This document shows, one piece after another, positions 53,690-57,212 of a DNA stretch of 57,212 nucleotides. The notes under the pieces are model-generated. The model saw only the letters and a list, made by a program, of their open reading frames with translations, ran no database searches and was not told the origin of the DNA. Position 1 is the first letter of the stretch. Each line of letters begins with the position of its first letter. Position numbers and translations under genes: made by a program. This stretch comes from Burkholderiaceae bacterium (GTDB lineage Bacteria; Pseudomonadota; Gammaproteobacteria; Burkholderiales; Burkholderiaceae_B): positions 1 through 57,212 of the forward strand of contig JAGOAJ010000020.1 in NCBI GenBank assembly GCA_017983955.1. The letters run 5' to 3'.

Positions 53690-54910
53690 ATGAGTCGTAG
53701 TGCTGTAAAGCAAAACCCGATACTGCATTTTGTCAGTAACGGCAGCTTGGTGGTGCAGATTTTAATAGGCCTGGTGGCTGGTGTGCTGCTGGCCTGGCTG
53801 TCCCCGACTGGCGCGGTTGCCGTCAGCCTGTTGGGCGATCTGTTTGTTAATGCCTTGAAGGCGGTTGCGCCAATACTGGTGTTTGTTCTGGTGGCGGCAT
53901 CGATTGCTAACCACAAACAGGGTCAACAGACCAGCTTGGGACCTATCCTGGTGTTGTATCTGCTGGGTACCTTTGCTGCTGCCCTGGTGGCGGTTCTGGC
54001 CAGCTTTATGTTCCCCTTGACCATACAGCTCAAAGAGGTGGCCGAGTCCTTGAATCCTCCAGACAATATAGTTGATGTTCTGAAGACTTTGCTAATGAGC
54101 GTGGTGGACAATCCTGTACGTGCGCTGCTGAACGCCAACTATATTGGTATTTTGGCTTGGGCCATAGGTTTGGGGATAGCGCTGCGTCATGCGCATGGCG
54201 TCACCAAGGATGTGCTGGCTGATGTGTCCATGGGCTTGTCATATATCGTCAGGGTGGTTATTCGCCTTGCGCCTATCGGTATTTTTGGGCTGGTGGCATC
54301 CACCATTGCCACGACGGGCTTCGGTGCCTTGCTAGGCTATGCGCGTCTGTTGGCCGTGTTGTTAGGTTGCATGGTGTTTGTCGCCTTGGTAGTTAATCCA
54401 CTTATCGTATATTTCAAGCTGCGCATCAATCCCTATCCGTTGGTCTTTACCTGCCTGCGTGAAAGTGGTGTTACTGCATTCTTTACCCGTAGTTCAGCGG
54501 CCAATATTCCGGTGAATATGGCGTTGTGCAAGCGTTTGGGTCTGGACGAAGATACGTATTCGGTGTCGATACCTTTGGGCGCTACCATCAACATGGCAGG
54601 TGCGGCCATCACCATTACGGTACTGACACTGGCTGCGGTGAATACCCTGGGCATAGTGGTCGATATACCAACGGCGCTGTTGCTAAGCGTGGTTGCTGCT
54701 ATTTGTGCGTGTGGCGCATCGGGTGTTGCGGGTGGTTCATTGTTATTGATACCGCTGGCGTGTAGCCTGTTTGGTATTTCCAATGACTTGGCCATGCAGG
54801 TAGTGGGGGTAGGTTTCATTATTGGCGTGCTGCAGGATTCTGCTGAAACGGCCTTGAATTCGTCCACCGACGTGCTATTTACTGCCGCAGGTTCACACGT
54901 ACACGGTTAA
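53690..54910 (+). CDS. sstT: Serine/threonine:sodium symporter SstT
   Basis: Dicarboxylate/amino acid:cation symporter family (DAACS). 406 aa from ATG 53690, which has GGAG eight bases upstream; the longer frame reads into the ssrA promoter. Signatures: [46 protein letters not shown] (SSAA/NMA substrate region), [22 protein letters not shown] and the C-terminal [20 protein letters not shown]. Imports serine and threonine with Na+. Confidence 0.95.
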   Translation: MSRSAVKQNPILHFVSNGSLVVQILIGLVAGVLLAWLSPTGAVAVSLLGDLFVNALKAVAPILVFVLVAASIANHKQGQQTSLGPILVLYLLGTFAAALVAVLASFMFPLTIQLKEVAESLNPPDNIVDVLKTLLMSVVDNPVRALLNANYIGILAWAIGLGIALRHAHGVTKDVLADVSMGLSYIVRVVIRLAPIGIFGLVASTIATTGFGALLGYARLLAVLLGCMVFVALVVNPLIVYFKLRINPYPLVFTCLRESGVTAFFTRSSAANIPVNMALCKRLGLDEDTYSVSIPLGATINMAGAAITITVLTLAAVNTLGIVVDIPTALLLSVVAAICACGASGVAGGSLLLIPLACSLFGISNDLAMQVVGVGFIIGVLQDSAETALNSSTDVLFTAAGSHVHG

Positions 54911-54942
54911 GGCTTAGTGCAGTTCGACTAGCTCATGTAAAA

Positions 54943-54977
54943 ACAAACAGGCCGCCAATATATGGCGGCCTGTTTGT
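54943..54977. terminator. Bidirectional terminator between sstT and gph
   Basis: ACAAACAGGCCGCCA (54943-54957) pairs with TGGCGGCCTGTTTGT (54963-54977), 15 base pairs around ATATA, with A/T-rich flanks on both sides. Serves the convergent sstT (+) and gph (-). Confidence 0.88.
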
Positions 54978-55008
54978 CTTGTACGGTAGAAAAGCAGTCG
55001 GGGGTGGA

Positions 55009-55683
55009 TCAGGCTGCTGCGCGAGCCCATGCTTGGACGGCGGGCCACACGGCCTGCGGTGTGTTGGCTATGGCGTCGGCCTGCCAGCCTTGTAGCATGG
55101 TGGTTTCCGAGCCGCAATAACCATAGGCGGCAATAATGGTTGCCATGCCAGCCGCTTTCCCAGCGATGATGTCACGTTCGTCGTCCCCGACGTAAATGCA
55201 ATCTTCGGGGGCAAAACCGGCTTTTTCAGCGGCATAAAGCAAGGGGGCAGGGTGGGGCTTGGGGTGGGCCGTGGTGTCGCCGCCTACGGTTACGGCGCAA
55301 TCGTCGGCCAGACCCAGGTGACGAATCAGCGGCAAGGCCAGGTATTCCATCTTGTTGGTGACTATGCCCCAGGTGTAGCCGTGATTTTTTAATGTGGCCA
55401 GCAAATCATCTACGCCTGCAAACAGGGTGCTTAGCTCTGTCATGTTTGCTTCGTAGTCTGCTAGAAACTGCTGACGGAACTGTGGGTATTCCGGGTGATC
55501 GGTACCCATATTCAGGCCAACTTGCAGCAGGCCGCGTGCGCCATGCGAGGCGGCAGAGCGATATTCCTGGTGTGGCAAAGGCGCGAGGCCTTTGCGCGCC
55601 CGTTGTTTGTTGGCGGCTTCGGCCAGGTCAGGTGCTGTATCGGCCAGGGTGCCGTCGAAATCAAATAAAACCAGTTTGGACAT
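55009..55683 (-). CDS. gph: Phosphoglycolate phosphatase (HAD family)
   Basis: 224-aa HAD phosphatase: motif I LFDFDGTLADTAPDL, motif II IVTNK, motif III KPHPAPLLYAAEKAG, motif IV YVGDDERDIIAGKAAGM. Removes 2-phosphoglycolate. Seven bases after ubiG, the usual Burkholderiales pairing. Confidence 0.9.
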   Translation of the reverse strand: MSKLVLFDFDGTLADTAPDLAEAANKQRARKGLAPLPHQEYRSAASHGARGLLQVGLNMGTDHPEYPQFRQQFLADYEANMTELSTLFAGVDDLLATLKNHGYTWGIVTNKMEYLALPLIRHLGLADDCAVTVGGDTTAHPKPHPAPLLYAAEKAGFAPEDCIYVGDDERDIIAGKAAGMATIIAAYGYCGSETTMLQGWQADAIANTPQAVWPAVQAWARAAA

Positions 55684-55690
55684 AGAGTGC

Positions 55691-56425
55691 TCAGCTTTCC
55701 AGGCGCGTGGCCATCAGGTAATTTACCGAGGTGTCAGCGCTGATTTTGTAGTGATTGGTGATGGGGTTGTATTCCAGGCCGGCCATTTGCGTCATGGCCA
55801 GGCCTGCCTGGCGAACTGATGCGGCAAGTTCACTGGGCTTGATAAAGCTTTCGTAACTGTGGGTGCCCTTGGGCAATAGTCGCAGCAGGTATTCAGCGGC
55901 CATAATGGCAAACAGAAAGGATTTCGGGTTGCGATTAAGGGTAGAGAAAAATACCCAGCCGCCCGGTTTGACCAGTTTGGCGCAGGCGGCAACGATTGAG
56001 CCAGGATCGGGTACGTGCTCTAGCATTTCCATGCAGGTGACGATATCGAACTGGGCAGGGTGCTGGTCGGCGAACTGTTCGGCGCTAATGGCTTGGTAGT
56101 CTACGACGACGCCGGATTCCAGGCCGTGCAGCTTTGCTACTTTAAGTGATTTCTCGGCCAGGTCTATGCCGGTCACCTGGGCACCAGCCACTGCCATGCT
56201 TTCGGCCAGTATGCCGCCGCCGCAACCCACATCCAGGATCTTCTTGCCTGTTAATGCGCCAGCTTGCTGGGTAATCCAGTTAAGGCGTAGCGGATTAATG
56301 GCATGTAGGGGTTTAAATTCGCTTTCGGGATCCCACCATCGTGATGCCAAGGCGCTGAATTTATCAAGTTCGGCTTGATCAACGTTGCTGGAGTAGTCGG
56401 TCCGTGAGGTGGCGCTGGCTGTCAT
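55691..56425 (-). CDS. ubiG: Ubiquinone biosynthesis O-methyltransferase UbiG
   Basis: SAM-dependent methyltransferase for both O-methylations of ubiquinone. 244 aa from [13 protein letters not shown]; the frame extends 11 residues further but without a ribosome site. [33 protein letters not shown] and [16 protein letters not shown] (SAM loop), [24 protein letters not shown]-type [13 protein letters not shown] are all UbiG markers. Confidence 0.96.
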   Translation of the reverse strand: MTASATSRTDYSSNVDQAELDKFSALASRWWDPESEFKPLHAINPLRLNWITQQAGALTGKKILDVGCGGGILAESMAVAGAQVTGIDLAEKSLKVAKLHGLESGVVVDYQAISAEQFADQHPAQFDIVTCMEMLEHVPDPGSIVAACAKLVKPGGWVFFSTLNRNPKSFLFAIMAAEYLLRLLPKGTHSYESFIKPSELAASVRQAGLAMTQMAGLEYNPITNHYKISADTSVNYLMATRLES

Positions 56426-56484
56426 GGCGTGATGATACCGGTAAAGAAAACGCAGCAAGAATGATAGTGCTGACGCTTAAATGG

Positions 56485-56513
56485 ATAAGGGCTCCGCAAT
56501 GCGGAGCCCTTAT
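56485..56513 (-). terminator. Terminator of ompA
   Basis: ATAAGGGCTCCGC (56485-56497), loop AAT, GCGGAGCCCTTAT (56501-56513): 13 perfect base pairs 35 bases past the ompA stop. The T tract is short. Confidence 0.8.
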
Positions 56514-56547
56514 TGTAGCGTTTAAGATAATACGTAAGACAACTGTA

Positions 56548-57129
56548 TTATTTGCGAACGCCTACAATTTCAAGCTCTACGCGACGGTTCTGTGCGCGGC
56601 CTTCACGAGTCTTGTTGGAAGCAACTGGGCTAAGTTCGCCCTTGCCTTCAGCATAGATACGATCGGCAGGGATGCCTTTAGTAACCAGGTAGTTCTTGAC
56701 CGAGTTAGCACGACGCTCGGACAAGCCTTGGTTGTACTGTTCGGTACCGATAGAGTCAGTATGACCAACAGCGATCAAAGTTTCCAGATTCAGAGTGTCG
56801 ATCTGCGATGCGACCTGATCCAGAATTTGACGACCTTCAGGCTTGATAGTGGCTTTGTCAAAATCAAAGAAGGTGTCAGCGTTCAGAACGACTTTGCTGG
56901 AAGTAGGAGCAACAACTGGAGCTTCGGCGGCAACTGGTACACCGTCGCAACCGGCGATGCCGGTAGCTGGAGTCCAGAAGTTGTCGCGCCAGCACAGTTC
57001 GTTGGTGCCATTTTTCCAAACGTTGCCGTAAGGATTTTGCCAGTTATCGATAGTTTGCGCAGATACTGCACTGCCAGCCGACATGGCTGCGATAGCAAGT
57101 GCAAGTGCGATTTTGGAGGGTTTGTTCAT
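56548..57129 (-). CDS. ompA: OmpA-family outer-membrane protein (short form)
   Basis: 193 aa. Signal peptide ending AVSAQ. Instead of an eight-strand barrel there is a ~60-residue segment with WQNPYGNVWKNGTNELCWRDNFWTPATGIAGCDG (two Cys), then the OmpA C-terminal peptidoglycan-binding domain (~85-190): FFDFDKATIKPEGRQILDQVA, VGHTDSIGTEQYNQGLSERRANSVKNYLVTKGI, AEGKGELSPVASNKTREGRAQNRRVELEI. This short form is the standard 'OmpA' of Bordetella and relatives. A GAGGAG site precedes the ATG; the 3' end has a strong hairpin. Confidence 0.93.
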   Translation of the reverse strand: MNKPSKIALALAIAAMSAGSAVSAQTIDNWQNPYGNVWKNGTNELCWRDNFWTPATGIAGCDGVPVAAEAPVVAPTSSKVVLNADTFFDFDKATIKPEGRQILDQVASQIDTLNLETLIAVGHTDSIGTEQYNQGLSERRANSVKNYLVTKGIPADRIYAEGKGELSPVASNKTREGRAQNRRVELEIVGVRK

Positions 57130-57202
57130 GTTTCTCCTCGTTGAGCTTAATGCTGGTAAGTGACCGCAGCGAACCCCCGCCGCATATCAAGAAAACGGAG
57201 CC

Positions 57203-57208
57203 AGTATA
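57203..57208 (-). promoter_or_regulatory. Extended -10 box of ompA promoter
   Basis: On the minus strand TGCTATACT gives TATACT with an extended TGn. The -35 box would lie beyond the window edge. The transcript would have a leader of about 65-70 bases. Confidence 0.55.
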
Positions 57209-57212
57209 GCAA

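Overview
The window reads as chromosomal DNA of a motile, urease-positive betaproteobacterium, most likely family Alcaligenaceae (the Bordetella/Achromobacter/Pusillimonas side of Burkholderiales). This rests on the tmRNA tag ANDERFALAA, the urease order D-A-J-B-C-E-F-G with ureJ inside the operon, a FliK-like/FlhB-tail pair beside fliT-fliS-fliD, and the ompA-ubiG-gph neighbourhood. I cannot name the genus from sequence alone.

Layout. 1-25.9 kb is a large flagellar locus: the 3' part of flgK, flgL and a small lipoprotein gene on +; then a tightly overlapping minus-strand run fliF-G-H-I-J-K-L-M-N-O-P-Q-R (listed in transcription order) for the MS ring, switch, export ATPase, hook-length control and export gate. 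Divergent from fliF is fliE, followed by a minus-strand filament group, flaG-fliD-fliS-fliT-fliK2-flhX, and by the sigma-28 gene fliA on +. A sigma-28-type promoter with the canonical 11-base spacer lies in front of flaG. Between the divergent fliF and fliE sits a foreign-looking insert of about 5.5 kb (14.4-19.9 kb), AT-richer by eye. It carries an Mrr-like nuclease with a small coupled ORF, an HD-domain dGTPase, a NYN/LOTUS putative RNase and an unknown multi-pass membrane protein. It looks like a defence-type island.

25.9-38 kb: a speD-speE fusion whose ribosome binding site sits in a hairpin; cpdA (cAMP phosphodiesterase); and, divergent from cpdA, a four-gene overlapping operon encoding a TPR/beta-barrel outer-membrane protein, a FecR-domain secreted protein, a CHASE2 class III cyclase and an MscS-type channel with a cyclic-nucleotide-binding domain. 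Together with cpdA this looks like a self-contained cAMP circuit: envelope sensing, synthesis, channel effector and degradation. It is followed by a lipoprotein and by a secreted VWA protein with six tandem ~93-residue repeats.

38-46 kb: the urease operon (ureDAJBCEFG), a YadGH-type ABC exporter and a PACE-family efflux protein. 46-53 kb is a mixed accessory stretch: a secreted PIG-L deacetylase with a C-terminal propeller-like half, an ICMT-like membrane methyltransferase, a Ser-rich secreted protein, a MASE1-GGDEF diguanylate cyclase, a paiB remnant, and small lipoproteins or hypotheticals. 53-57.2 kb is core: ssrA (tmRNA) with promoter and terminator, sstT, gph, ubiG and ompA.

All calls come from reading the sequence and translated proteins. 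No database search was possible, so family names rest on motif recognition.
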